From positions 26,069,262 through 26,133,261 of the forward strand of contig NC_069138.1 of the NCBI RefSeq assembly GCF_026914265.1: a stretch of 64,000 nt of DNA, given 5' to 3'. The stretch comes from Mya arenaria (taxonomy: Eukaryota > Mollusca > Bivalvia > Myida > Myidae). The translations under genes were made by a program, and so were the position numbers. How positions within the stretch are numbered: position 1 is the first letter of the stretch; every line of letters begins with the position of its first letter. A model generated the notes under the pieces. The model was not told the DNA's origin. It did no database searches and saw nothing but the letters and a program-made list of their open reading frames with translations. Of this stretch, positions 23,910 through 35,686 are shown piece after piece.

Positions 23910-24600
23910 TGGTTCCAGCCCACTCACACCACATTTGTTTTATTAACAAGGTTTTCACAAAGGGTAAGGAGGGCGGGCGGGCGGTGCTATGGTATCGAAT
24001 ATATACCTTTAGTTGGTTTTGACATATAGTGACCATATACATAACTTGTTATCAAGGAAGAGTTTATGGAGGACTTCAATGGGATTGCATTAAGGGCTCC
24101 TAGGATCAAGGTCAAGGTGCTCTGGTAAACTTTGAATCCGACACAATTTCGACCGTTTTAAGTGTTAAGAAATGATATTCAGTAACCTTTAGTGCAAAAA
24201 ATATCACGGTCGACTGACTATTTTTTGTGTCTGCTTGAGTACCATACGTAAACACCAGCCTTAAGAAAAATGTTCACACAAATCTTTTGACTGAGTTCCA
24301 TGAGAATGTGTAGACGATGCGGTCTGTAGACGGTTTTGTTAAATTAATATGGGGAGTCTGTCAGACAATTTAGCTGATAAATAAAAAACAGCGTCTAGAT
24401 AATGCTGGGCTTATCAGTTTCCTGTTGCTATCCGCCATTACCTCTGACTAAGTGAACTTGTCAGCGTTGGTCAAGATACACCGTTTTCTATAATAATGAT
24501 AATACAATGAAAACTACAGGGGAAATTCTAAAATAAACTCTGTTTAGAGGCGCAAGGCATGTTTTGGGCTGTGGTTCGGATCATTGGCACACACATTTGG
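23910..24600. other. Intergenic spacer between TADA1 and duplication cluster
   Basis: No gene seen. A short GGGCGGGCGGGCGG run sits near 23970. The sequence becomes alignable to unit 1 from about 24600 on. Confidence 0.5.
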
Positions 24601-24619
24601 CTCGCCAGGGCGGGATTTT

Positions 24620-25200
24620 GTCCATATCTGTCTTTAAATGGTTCCACCAATCTGACGTTTCGGCCAAGTTTTGGGCTCAGGTACAGTTCATGTCGATACC
24701 TCATCGATTTTGACTTTCCTTATGTTTATTGATCTTAGAAGGAATCGAATATCGGGCGCATGTGAGTTCGGTTCGTGGTCACCAAGCCAGACAAGTGGGT
24801 TTCCTCCGGGTTCTCCGGTTCCCCCCACAGCACATGACCACACTTTCGCGTAAAATCAAACCAAAGAGAGTGTTGTAATAACTTGTTTCACAATCGTTGT
24901 AAAATAAATATGTTTAAACTAATATCGCTTCAACATCATTGACGATGAGATTGACTGTCATTTCCAGTGGATCTCAGACTCAAATGTCTCCTATTGTTAT
25001 CGCTCATATGAAGTTCAAGAAACATTAATCTGCTTGTTCATTTCCCTATAAGTTTAATACCGCCATTGACATTTGAATGAATTTAAGCCATAAACGCCAA
25101 TGTCAATCTCAATGCAAATACCTAACAAAAGACCACTCAACTCAAATCAGATGGGGAATCAGTTACACATAAAGCCCAGAAAGCTTGCAAATCTAAAAAC
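24620..25200 (-). repeat. Module M copy, inverted
   Basis: This is the reverse-orientation copy of a dispersed module of about 600 bp also seen at 40840, 41920, 54555 and 61710. It is marked by CAAATCAGATGGGGAATCAG (complement of the CCCCATCTGATTTG core) and by the ATCGATTTTGAC end. Confidence 0.75.
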
Positions 25201-25702
25201 AACTATTGTTACCTTAAATGGTTATATCAATGGTTATTTTTTAGCCCCGGTCTGACTGCACATTTTTCTCACCCTGTGACATAATAAACCAATGCACCGA
25301 CATATTTTACTCAATTTTTGCTACTTACAACTATTGGGGCTCTCTTGTTATCGAGCGTCGGACAACATATCATAATATCGGGCTATTAAGTTTAATGTGA
25401 AGCAAATGTCATTTACTAAAGTACATTACTTGCAAACTCAAATGAACATTCATTTTGCCTAAACTTCATAATGTGGATTTCACAGAGCATTGGTTTCTTA
25501 CGTCAACTTTATTTTCTGTCAAAAGCAGTTCTTACTGTCCATGTTCAGTTTTCTGCCCCAAAAATAATTTCAACTAAACACATAATAACATTCATGTTGC
25601 ATATGACTTGCGGCTAACATTAATATGTTTTTGACAATATGGATACATATTTAATATTTATGAATATTACGCTTATGTCTACGCCAATGATGAACACGCA
25701 CC

Positions 25703-28078
25703 ACTACGATGATGATAAGATAACAGTACAATGGTGCTTACGCGACAGCACGATGATGATAAGATAGCAGTACGATGGTGCTAACGCGACAGTAAGATGA
25801 TGATAAGATAACAGTACAATGGTGCTTACGCGACAGTACGATGATGATAAGATAACAGTACAATCATGGTGCTTACGCGACAGTACGATGATGATAAGAT
25901 AACAGTACAATGGTGCTTACGCGACAGTACGATGATGATAAGATAACAGTACAATGGTGCTAACGCGACAGTACGATGATCATAAGATAACAGTACAATG
26001 GTGCTTACGCGACAGTACGATGATGATAAGATAACAGTACAATGGTGCTTACGCGACAGTACGATGGTGCTAACGCGACAGTACGATGATGATAAGTTAA
26101 CAGTACAATGGTTCTTACGCGACAGTACGATGATGATAAGATAACAGTGCAATGGTGCTTACGCGACAGTACGATGGTGATAACGCGACACTACGATGAT
26201 GATAAGATAACAGTACAATGGTGCTTACGCGACAGTACGATGGTGCTAACGCGACAGTACGATGATGATAAGATAACAGTACAATGGTGCTTACGCGACA
26301 GTACGATGGTGCTAACGCGACAGTACGATGATGATAAGATAACAGTACAATGGTGCTTACGCGAGAGTACGATGATGATAAGATAACAGTACAATGGTGC
26401 TTACGCGACAGTACGATGATGATAAGATAACAGTGCAATGGTGCTTACGCGACAGTACGATGGTGATAACGCGACACTACGATGATGATAAGATAACAGT
26501 ACAATGGTGCTTACGCGACAGTACGATGGTGCTAACGCGACAGTTCGATGATGATAAGATAACAGTACAATGGTGCTTACGCGACAGTACGATGATGATA
26601 AGATAACAGTACAATGGTGCTAACGCGACAGTACGATGATGATTAGATAACAGTACAATTGTGCTTACGCGACAGTTCGATGATGATAAGATAACAGAAC
26701 AATGGTGCTTACGCGACAGTACGATGATGATAAGATAACAGTACAATGGTGCTAACGCGACAGTACGATGATCATAAGATAACAGTACAATGGTGCTTAC
26801 GCGACAGTACGATGGTGATAAGATAACAGTACAATGGTGCTTACGCGACAGTACGATGATGATAAGATAACAGTACAATGGTGCTAACGCGACAGTACGA
26901 TGATAATAAGATAACAGTACAATGGTGCTAACGCGACAGTACGATGATGATAAGATAACAGTACGATGGTGCTTACGCGACAGTACGATGGTGATAAGAT
27001 AACAGTACAATGGTGCTAACGCGACAGTACGATGGTGATAAGATAACAGTACGATGGTGCTAACGCGACAGTACGATGATGATAAGATAACAGTACAATG
27101 GTGATTACGCGACAGTACGATGATGATAATATAACAGTACAATGGTGCTTACGCGACAGTACGATGATGATAAGATAACAGTACAATGGTGCTTACGCGA
27201 CAGTACGATGATGATAACGCGACAGTACAATGGTGCTAACGCGACAGTACTATGGTGCTAACGCAACAGTACGATGGTGCTAACGCGACAGTACAATGGT
27301 GCTAACGCGACAGTACTATGGTGCTAACGCGACAGTACGATGGTGCTAACGCGACAGTACTATGGTGCTTACGCGACAGTACAATGGTGCTAACGCGACA
27401 GTACTATGGTGCTAACGCGACAGTACTATGGTGCTAACGCAACAGTACCACGGTGCTAACGTGACAGTACAATGGTGCTAACATGACAGTACTATGATAC
27501 AAACGCGACAGTACAATGGTACTAACGAGACAGTACAATGATGCTAACTCGACAGTACTATGATACAAACGCGACAGTATAATGGTGCTAACGCGATACT
27601 ACTATGGTGCTAACGCAACAGTACCACGGTGCTAACGTGACAGTACAATGGTGCTAACGTGACAGTACTATGATACAAACGCGACAGTACAATGGTGCTA
27701 ACGCGACAGTACTATGGTGCTAAAGCGACAGTACAATGATGATAACGCGACAGTACTATGATACAAACGCGACAGTACAATGGTGCTAACGCGACAGTAC
27801 TATGATACAAACGAGACAGTACAATGATGCTTACTCGACAGTACTATGATACAAACGCGACAGTATAATGGTGCTAACGCGATAGTACGATGATGATAAC
27901 GCGACAGTACTATGATGCTAACGCGACAGTACGATGATGCTAACGCGACAGTTCAATGGTGCTAACGCGACAGTACAATGGTGCTAACGCGATAGTACTA
28001 TGATGCTAACGCGATAGTACGATGATGCTAACGCGATAGTACGATGATGCTAACGCGATAGTACGATGGTGTTAGTCA
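25703..28078 (+). repeat. 22/44-bp satellite array with two-level organisation
   Basis: About 2.4 kb, or some 108 copies of a 22-bp unit. In the first 1.5 kb, two kinds of 22-mer alternate to form a 44-bp dimer: one starts GATGATGATAAGATAA, the other AATGGTGCTTACGCGA, and both end CAGTAC. Local 66-bp trimers occur near 26030-26600. From about 27200 on the array is mostly the single GGTGCTAACGCGACAGTAC type with more variants (GATACAAACGCGA, ACGTGACAG). Because 22 is not a multiple of three, long open frames arise by chance on both strands; they are not genes. Confidence 0.95.
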
Positions 28079-31000
28079 ATTACTTGCCATTTTAAAAGTA
28101 TGTGTTATACAATGAACACATCCAAGGAAAAACGACACAACCAGTTTAATATTAAATTGATCAGCGAACAGGCGCAAATGTTACTGTTATTGAGTTATTA
28201 TATTGGCAGAGCAAGATCAAACGAGAATCAATATGTTATATTACAATAACATTACGTGCTCCTTTGATACAATAGACAATTAATAGAATTAATTGTTAGA
28301 CAGTCATAAATTCTCGAGATGAAGGGGCGAGATTTACGAAGACGCATTTAATTGAAGCATATAAGGTTAATAAACCAGGCCATTACAGACACTCAAGATA
28401 GTCCCATGGTCATAATTTTATTTTCGAGATCACGAAAACAAACCTGAATATATTTGCAAAATCAATGTGTTATTTTCTGCCATAATTCATAATAATACAT
28501 AGATATATTTACAATCGTTTTTATATGCGCATCGATTTATATCGATATCAAATCTAAAAGTGATTTCAAAAGGCATAGCTGCTACCTACGGTTGTTTAGA
28601 TGTCTGTGTAAAGCTTTCAATTATTTAAGAACAAAACATTCAATCCTTTGTTTGATATATAATATATCCACATTCACACATTTCCGCTACATCTTTTATA
28701 CACACAGTCTTAAAGCTGCACTATCACAGATTTACCGTTTTTGCAAAAAAATGTTTTTGTCTTGGAATGAGCCAATTTTTGCGTAAATATCTGCAAATTA
28801 GAGATAAAAGACTGTTGACAAAAGATCCGATCGTAGATTTTTCATATTTCCGTTCGTAAATAAATGTTTTATGGCTAAAAGCGTTACTATTGGTTTGAGA
28901 ATAATGCATAAAACATCAATTTTTGAGCTCAATAAGAAAAAATATATGACTTTTTTGTCAGCAGTCTGTTATGAATGGTTTACATGCATTTTCGCATACA
29001 CTGGCTCGTTCAAAGACAAACAATAAAAAAAAGTTGTCAAAACGTTCAATCTGTGGTAGTGCAGGTTTAAACAATTATGGCTACTTCAATTTTATTGTTT
29101 TTTAATTGTTATTTCAGTTCATTTGACTTCCCGCTCATTTAGAAGCAACCGTTATCTATTACCTTGCTTTCAAAATGTGACACTTTTGATAAGAACCCTA
29201 TAACTTGGTGATGCAGGACATGACGACAGGGACTTAGTTTACAAATGTGACTTGGATGATGATAATGTTAACATTTGGATGCAGTACTCCCTTGTTCCTT
29301 GTTCAAAATGGACATCTCCTTGGATACCTGCTGTACAGACAGGCACGCGCTTTTATTCTACGATGCATGCCCAAATTACCAACAAACTGGTGAGATTAAA
29401 GAAGACAGAGCATTCACTGAGGTTCAGTCGGAAGCAGAGGAAGATTACGATTGAGACATTAATGACAAAATTCAAACAGATGCTGATGATATCGATGCAA
29501 GTAAAGACAATTTCAATATTATAATATTTGATGCTCAGGATCAAACATTTTATGTTCTTAAAATATTTCGACGGGTGTTAAGGCAAATGTCCTAGGCTGT
29601 TTGGAAGGGTCTTGTTTGGTAAAAGGAGTGGCGATGTAAATACGGATGAGGTGAATTATGACAAAAGATACGGTCGAAATACCCTACTTTCTTCGTCAAA
29701 CTTGGTCAGACAATCTAATACACCATCTTGTAGATGTACAAATACAAATGTATTAAGATATCATGCTGCATAGCTGAAAAGTCCATACTTGCTTTTATTG
29801 AAGTAGTTATAACTACTAATAATAATGTTTGTTATGAAAAACGTCAGGGGACTTTTCTAACGGATGATGTGTCCTATACCCATAATAATATTATCAAACG
29901 TTAATGTATGGTAGCAAAAGTTACAATCACCATTCTAATAATTCATACACATATGATCAACATGTCAGTTTTGCAAGAACATAATTGACACGCACGCCCT
30001 TAAAAATAGTAACAGATGTATATATCAGATGTTTTCATTGCAGTCCGTTCCATGACACTGATTTCCTGAGAATGAAAATCTCCAAACGTTTGGAAAGGGG
30101 CCTTTAAATTGTACAAAAAGTTTATTCATAGCATACATTTATTTTAGATTAATAGTTGAAATTTACACAGCGATTCCGACATTGTCTATTATGATAAGAT
30201 TGCAATACATTATATGAAGAATCTACAACGAGTTGTCATATAATACACTTTTATTAAACGAGTTCAGAAAGATTGTTTGTAAGCGAGCCCGTAAGATTGC
30301 TCACTAAGGAAACTGGCCATGCGGTAAAGATGTTGACGGCTTCTACTGAAATGCTTAGCCGATCAGCTATGAATTATACTATCCAAAACATACCTTGCGC
30401 CAGGGCAATAACAAAACATACCTGCACTAATGCATTTATTTTCAGGTAAGAAGCAAAACTATCACAATGATATCATACATAAATCGAGAGTGGAAGACAA
30501 AATTCTTCATTTGCTTCTTAAAAGATTGTTTACTTTTACTCGTCGACGGATTAATTAAAGTATCATTTCATAGCCGGTGTTAGGCAAATACTTGCTTAAA
30601 TTAACATGTTCCGTTGTATTTATTTCTACTAAAAACCGACAAATTAAAACTTATTCAGACTAGTATAAATATCATAGAAATACATGTTTTTGTGTTTTAT
30701 CTCTTCCTATGATCATATATAGAGCTAGAGAAAATAATAATGACGTCTTCATCGATATCGTAAGCATCTCCGGCAATCCGATACTCCCACTTAACAATTG
30801 TCTATAGCAAAATATACGATTATTTCCTTAATGTGCGAAACCAATTAGCAGATATCGATGAAAATTGTGTTTATGTTAGACAGGAACAGATCCCTTGATG
30901 TTCACAATCATGAATTAACTTGATTAGCAATCGTCAAAATGTGTTTAATATAAGAAACACGTTGTCAACACTACTAAAATGTACAAACAATAGTCCCTTG

Positions 31001-31396
31001 CTTAAATGGAGGAAATAACTTGAGCAGTTTCACTGATTATGTTTTAAAATTTACGGCATTGAGCATTATACGGCTATAGAATGACAAATTAATTTATCTG
31101 CATGATGGATGAATGCGAAATAGTTTTAAGTTATTCTAAAAATTGAAATAGATCGAAAGCGTCCATTGCATCCGTCGAACCCAAGGATGTACGTCCGGAA
31201 TGTAAAATGGTGATAAAAGCTTGAGAACAAAATGTATGTCAAGAGTTATTGTTCAGACTTAAACTAGGGCTACATATATAACGTATAGCCATACCAATGT
31301 TATCGTCCTCAAACCAATGATATGGGTTGACCTGCATTTACCTTCAAAGTGATATAAATTTAGCTTTGTAGTATTGTTCAATAATGGACTTTTAAC
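28079..31396. other. Gene-free part of unit 0
   Basis: No convincing gene. It contains the MITE at 28710-29070. The stretch 29220-30070 has counterparts in inverted orientation near 35930-36060 and 49940-50215. An ORF at 29252-29524 overlaps the conserved part, but its frame is not kept in the other copies. The last ~110 bases before 31397 match the upstream region of the other SDR copies. Confidence 0.55.
28710..29070. mobile_element. MITE, AGCTGCACT family, copy B, TTAA-flanked
   Basis: Flanked by TTAA on each side. The inverted ends are AGCTGCACTATCACAGATT and the complement of ACCTGCACTACCACAGATT. The interior matches copy A at 19286-19603. TTAA target preference suggests piggyBac-type mobilisation. 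Confidence 0.85.
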
Positions 31397-31882
31397 ATGA
31401 CGCTAAATCTTGTAGGAAAAAAGTTCCTGATTACAGGGGCTGGTAGAGGAATTGGTCGGGAAATCGCCAAAACGTTACACCAGCATGGGAGTAAAGTTTA
31501 TGCTTTGAGCAGATCGATAGAACTACTGAAATCCAGGAATATAACCGATACACGCAGATGTCGGAAAGTGGGAAACGCTTCAACACAAATTGGAAGGGAT
31601 GGAAGTTTTGGACGGGCTTGTAAATAACGCAGCACAGACTGGCATCCCTCCCATCGATGCATTGGATTATCCCCGAGAAGAGATACTCAACATTATTGAT
31701 TCACAAGTTCTTGGGCTTATCAACGCGACGCAGATTGTCGCAAAGAAAATGGTTGCAGCAGGAAAGCCTGGATCCATTGTTAATGTTTCCAGTATCTGGT
31801 CCAAGCAAGCAGTTCCTGGGCAAATGGCATATACAATGACAAAGGCTGCTGTTGATATGATAACCAAACAGTTTGCTTTAGA
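31397..31882 (+). pseudogene. SDR (DCXR-like) copy 0, frameshifted and 3'-truncated
   Basis: Same gene as 46232-46993 in inverted orientation. It begins MTLNLVGKKFLITGAGRGIG, the dinucleotide-binding TGxxxGIG motif. Near 31533 a 17-bp deletion relative to the full-length copy shifts the frame. The second frame resumes with GLVNNAAQTGIPPIDALDYP and runs through the catalytic NVSS and YTMTK motifs. Homology stops after the codons for KQFALE, where unrelated satellite sequence begins. The roughly 110 bp upstream are shared with the other copies, so the promoter-proximal region was duplicated too. Not expected to make an active enzyme. Confidence 0.9.
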
Positions 31883-32140
31883 GTGCAATACCATACACAT
31901 TCCACAAAGACATACGATCAACAAGATACCCACAAAACAATACACAGTCCACAAAACCGTACGATAAACAACATACCCACAAGACTAAACACAGTCCACA
32001 AAGCCGTAGGATCAACAAGGTACGCACAAGACAACATACACAGTCCACAAAGCCGTACAATCAATATGATACCCACAAGACAAAACACAGTCCACAAAGC
32101 CGTACGATCAACATGATACACGCAAGACAAAACACATATT
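31883..32140 (+). repeat. Degenerate ~50-bp satellite, short array
   Basis: Repeats containing CACAGTCCACAAAGCCGTAC, AATCAACA and CCCACAAGACAA abut the truncated SDR directly. They belong to the same family as the arrays at 33865, 47590 and 55990. Confidence 0.85.
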
Positions 32141-32689
32141 GTTAATGTACAAGAGTTAGAGCTGTTGTTGTTATACTTCTATGGCTTGTCCTAGAGGTTG
32201 CATACTTACAACGATGGATTTTGTCGATATATGTTTTTTTATGGTAAACGAGTACAAGTAATTAACGTAGTTTTGTGCTCAGTACAATCATATCGAGACT
32301 TCATCGCTTTTTTCGCTTATGTTCATTATTAACTGAAGATTAAAATCGAATAATGCCTCAATATCATTTAAGCTTAAGGTAACTGACTTACGCATATGAC
32401 TCCTATTGTAATCGCGCATATCAAATTCCGAGAAACGGTCTGTTCATTTTTCCTTTTAAGTTGATACCTCTATTGTCATGAACTCAAGTCTGAAGTGATA
32501 ATACTGTTAATCTTAAAACAAATAACTTATAAAGACCAATTTACTCGAATAAATTACCAATGAAGTCCAATTATGTATTGTCGTGTAGTTGAAATATTCA
32601 TTTATTTAATATTTATGTTTGCGAAAAACAATTTTATTTTCGTAGATTTACTACACATATCAGCTTATATGTTTATAATGCTCGTTAGT
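32141..32689. repeat. Junction between inverted units, with module M fragment
   Basis: This spacer between the convergent SDR copies carries a decayed inverted fragment of module M at about 32280-32480. It is marked by CTCCTATTGTAATCGCGCAT and CCGAGAAACGGTCTGTTCAT. No gene. Confidence 0.55.
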
Positions 32690-33256
32690 TTACTTATTTC
32701 TTACAATTAACTTAGGATTAACAGCATTCACACGAATATTGTGAGGACCAAGCTCTAGAGCAAACTGTTTGGTTATCATATCAACAGCAGCCTTTGTTAT
32801 TGTGTATGCCATTTGCCCAGGAACCGCTTGCTTGGACCAGATGCTTGACACATTAACGATGGATCCAGGCTTTCCTGCTGCAACCATTTTCTTTGCGACA
32901 ATTTGCGTCGCGTTGATAAGTCCAAGAACTTGTGAATCAATCAGGCTTTGAAGTTCCTCTCGGGGATAATCCAATGCACCGATGGGAGGGATGCCAGTCT
33001 GTGCTGCATTATTTGCAAGCCCGCCCAAAACGTCTATCCCTTCCAGTTTGTTAAAAAGCGTTTCCCACTTCCCGACATCTGCGTGTATCGGTTGTATTCC
33101 TGGATTTTCCGAAACAAGTGATTTCAGTGGTTCTATCGATCTGCTTAAAGCGTAAACTTTACTCCCTTGCTGGTGTAACGTTTTGGCAATTTCCCGACCA
33201 ATTCCTCTACCGGCCCCTGTAATTAGGAATTTTTTTTCTACAAGATTAAGCGTCAT
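32690..33256 (-). CDS. SDR (DCXR-like) copy 1, C-terminally truncated
   Basis: A single-exon ORF of 188 residues, about 96% identical by eye at the DNA level to the full-length copy at 46232-46993 over the shared part. It keeps TGAGRGIG, NNAA, NVSS and YTITK. After ELGPHNIRVNAVNP the frame ends KLIVRNK-stop, where the intact copy continues for about 70 more residues including the substrate-binding region. DNA similarity falls off abruptly at 32712. GTAAGA in the tail could be a splice donor, but no downstream exon was found. The protein would lack the C-terminal lobe, so it is probably inactive unless spliced. Confidence 0.75.
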   Translation of the reverse strand: MTLNLVEKKFLITGAGRGIGREIAKTLHQQGSKVYALSRSIEPLKSLVSENPGIQPIHADVGKWETLFNKLEGIDVLGGLANNAAQTGIPPIGALDYPREELQSLIDSQVLGLINATQIVAKKMVAAGKPGSIVNVSSIWSKQAVPGQMAYTITKAAVDMITKQFALELGPHNIRVNAVNPKLIVRNK

Positions 33257-33864
33257 GTTTAAAGTCAGTTATTTAACGCATTTAAAGAGCTGCACTTATA
33301 TCACGATTGCAGTAACTGCATGTCAAACAATAAAGTTGGTATTTATAACGATAAGGTTTGTATAGCTAAGAGATAACATGCATCTCATGTTTAAGCTCGA
33401 ACGATAACACTTGACATATGCATTGTTTTCAACCATAATCCACTTACGTGTTTTATTGAAGGATGTAAACGGGTTTGTGATTTTATTATAGCGACAAGTT
33501 TCTGAAAAGAGTTAATGACGAATAAATTGAAGTAGGATCAGTGCTTATAACTTAACTTTCTTGTCGTTTATAAAGATCTCGTTTTTTACGTTAATTGCAA
33601 TTGAATATGTGTCTTAAAATGCATACGTTGTAAGCTTTGTTGCATTTCTACGTTTTGTGGTTCTCGTTTAGTGTTCGGTAGGCCATGAACCCTGAGCCTA
33701 TATAAAGTATTATTATGGAATTAATGACTGGTACGGTTTTACAGTTTTCATTGGACTTTTTAAACCTCATCAACATTAAAATACAAGAAAATAACAGAGG
33801 AAACCAAGCAGCTACATACTTTCTTTGGTATTTTTTTTGCAAGAGGAACATGGTCTTAAGTCCA

Positions 33865-35165
33865 ACTGACAACAAGAAGCACACAAGATAACACACACCT
33901 GCCCGCAAAGACATACAATCTACTAATGCTACACAATTTAACACACTCCTGCCCACGACAACATACAAAAACAGGAGATACACAACATAACTAAATCCCA
34001 TCCACAAAGAACAACAATCAATTTGCTTTGCAAAGACAATAAACACCTGTTTTTAATTATATAATTAACAAAAGATATACAAGGAAACACACTCCTGTCC
34101 GTAATGCCAACAAGAAACCCACAAGTCATCAATTCAACACATATCTTTTCACAACGTCAAACAATCAACAAGAGACCAACAATTCAAATTTCACTTGTCC
34201 ACGTCGTCATACAATCAGCAAGAAACCTACATTTCAACACCCATCGTTCCATAAGCAATACACGCAGTCACACAATACAACGCTCACCTGTCCACAAAGC
34301 CATACAGACAAAAATATAGTCAAAACAAAACTCAAACCAGCTAACAAAGGCATCCAATCAACAAGAAACACACAAGACAACACACATCTGTCCACAAAGC
34401 CATGCAGTCAAAAAATCACAACAAAACTCAAACCTCCCCACAAGGTCATCCAATCAACAAGAAGTTCACCAGACAACGCTTATCTGTACACAAAGCCATA
34501 CAGTCAAGAAGATACACATAGGACAACAGAGTTCGGTCCATAAGGCCATACAATCAACAAGAGACACACAATACCACATACATCTGTCCACAGTGTCATG
34601 TAATCCACAAGAGATTAACGGTAAACCACACACTGTTCAGAAAGTCAAACAATCAACTGAAGACACACATTACAACACACACCTGTTCACAAAGCCTTGA
34701 AATCAACACGAGACACACAATACAACTCACAAAGTCCACAAAATCATACAATGAACAAGGGACACATCAGACAACAAACACCTGTCCACAAAGCCATGCA
34801 ATCAAGAAGAGACACACACAAAAACACGCACCTGTCCATAATGCCATACAATCTACAAAAGGCACATACGACAACACAAAGTCCCCATAGCAATACTATC
34901 AATAATATACCCACAAGAAAAAAAAACAGTCTAAAAAGCCATACAATCAATTCCAGATACACAAGACAACGCACACTCGTCCACAAAGACATACACTCAT
35001 CAATATACCCACAAACAACAAACAATCCACAAAGCCATGTTATCAAAACAAAACACACAAAACACAGTCCAGAAAGCCATACAATCAACAAGATTGCCAA
35101 AAGGCAACATACACCTGTCCACAACGTCAATGAATTTAAAAGAGACACACAAGACAATTATAAAG
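33865..35165 (+). repeat. Degenerate ~50-bp satellite, unit 1 array
   Basis: Repeats with the consensus parts ACACACCTGTCCACAAAGCC, ATACAATCAACAAGAGA and CACACAAGACAA, strongly diverged from each other. Open frames on both strands (34697-35224 plus, 33648-34046 and 34744-35157 minus) simply read the repeat and are not taken as genes. Confidence 0.9.
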
Positions 35166-35464
35166 TGGAAGCATTTGCCCGATTTGATCGTACGAAGAGA
35201 ATGATATCGTTTACGCTTCTTTAACTTCTTGTCTGTCTATTATATGAGGATTTGTCCATTTCTTCTGTAAACCGTTCATTTCCAATTCCATGCTCATTTA
35301 AGTCAGTTAAACTGCTGAATACTTTACATAATTTTCATACGTTTTGTTGTTATTGTTATCGTTTTAAGTGTGTTATAAAAAAGATGATTCAGGGCTGCAA
35401 GCGTTGAAATTTTTTTACTACTTGCAAGCTATTTGAAAATATATTATGGATTAATTCGTCATCG

Positions 35465-35686
35465 TTGTTCCGGTGTAATTCCCACACTTCAGATCAGAAA
35501 TTCAATAATGATCGTATATCAAATAATTTAATCTTTCGAGAAGAAGGCAGATCAGTATTTTCAAACTCTTGTGACTTTACAAATGATACCATGCCGACTG
35601 CATATAATGATAAGAATAGTGTGATTTATTCCAGAGAAAAAATACCAGGTAAGTCAGAATTTAAATTGGAATACGATCGTTTATAA
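35465..35686 (+). other. Small ORF partly conserved in unit 2
   Basis: Residues SCDFTNDTMPTAYNDKNSVI are echoed in frame at 49510-49580 by SCDFTNNTMASADYDKNGVI. In unit 1 the frame reaches CCAG followed by GTAAGT, a good splice donor; in unit 2 that donor is lost. It could be an old exon or chance reading through a duplicated block. No domain recognised. Confidence 0.3.

Larger units (their letters stand above)
24600..31882 (+). repeat. Segmental duplication unit 0 (inverted copy)
   Basis: This block is the reverse-complement counterpart of unit 1. Landmarks are TCATCGATTTTGAC at 24703 against GTCAAAATCGATGA at 41388; ACCAATGCACCGACATATTT at 25290 against unit 2 at 52070; CTCCTTGGATACCTGCTGTA at 29317 against the complement near 35935; and the SDR copy at 31397. 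Relative to units 1 and 2 it lacks roughly the part corresponding to 38.3-41.1 kb and contains the 25.7-28.1 kb satellite. Confidence 0.8.

Noticed and set aside
25704..27142. Long open frames on both strands (up to 221 codons) within the 22-bp array
   Set aside because: They read a tandem repeat whose period is not a multiple of three; all frames stay open because the unit lacks stops. No start context or conserved domain.
25703..28078. CRISPR-like array of ~22-bp direct repeats
   Set aside because: Repeats are contiguous with no unique spacers, and the context is eukaryotic with introns. It is a satellite.
31667..31954. Minus-strand ORF opposite the SDR pseudogene (similar ones at 32769 and 46506)
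   Set aside because: Antisense shadows of the SDR coding sequence, present in each copy for that reason.
33691..33710. TATA-like motif CCTATATAAAG conserved in units 1 and 2 (also near 47423) as SDR promoter
   Set aside because: It lies about 440 bp upstream of the SDR start, is not evident at that distance in unit 0, and conservation is explained by the duplication.
33648..35224. Cys/Leu-rich and basic open frames in the satellite arrays (also 47501-47833, 48290-49015, 31878-32130)
   Set aside because: They mirror each other on opposite strands and simply translate the degenerate ~50-bp satellite.
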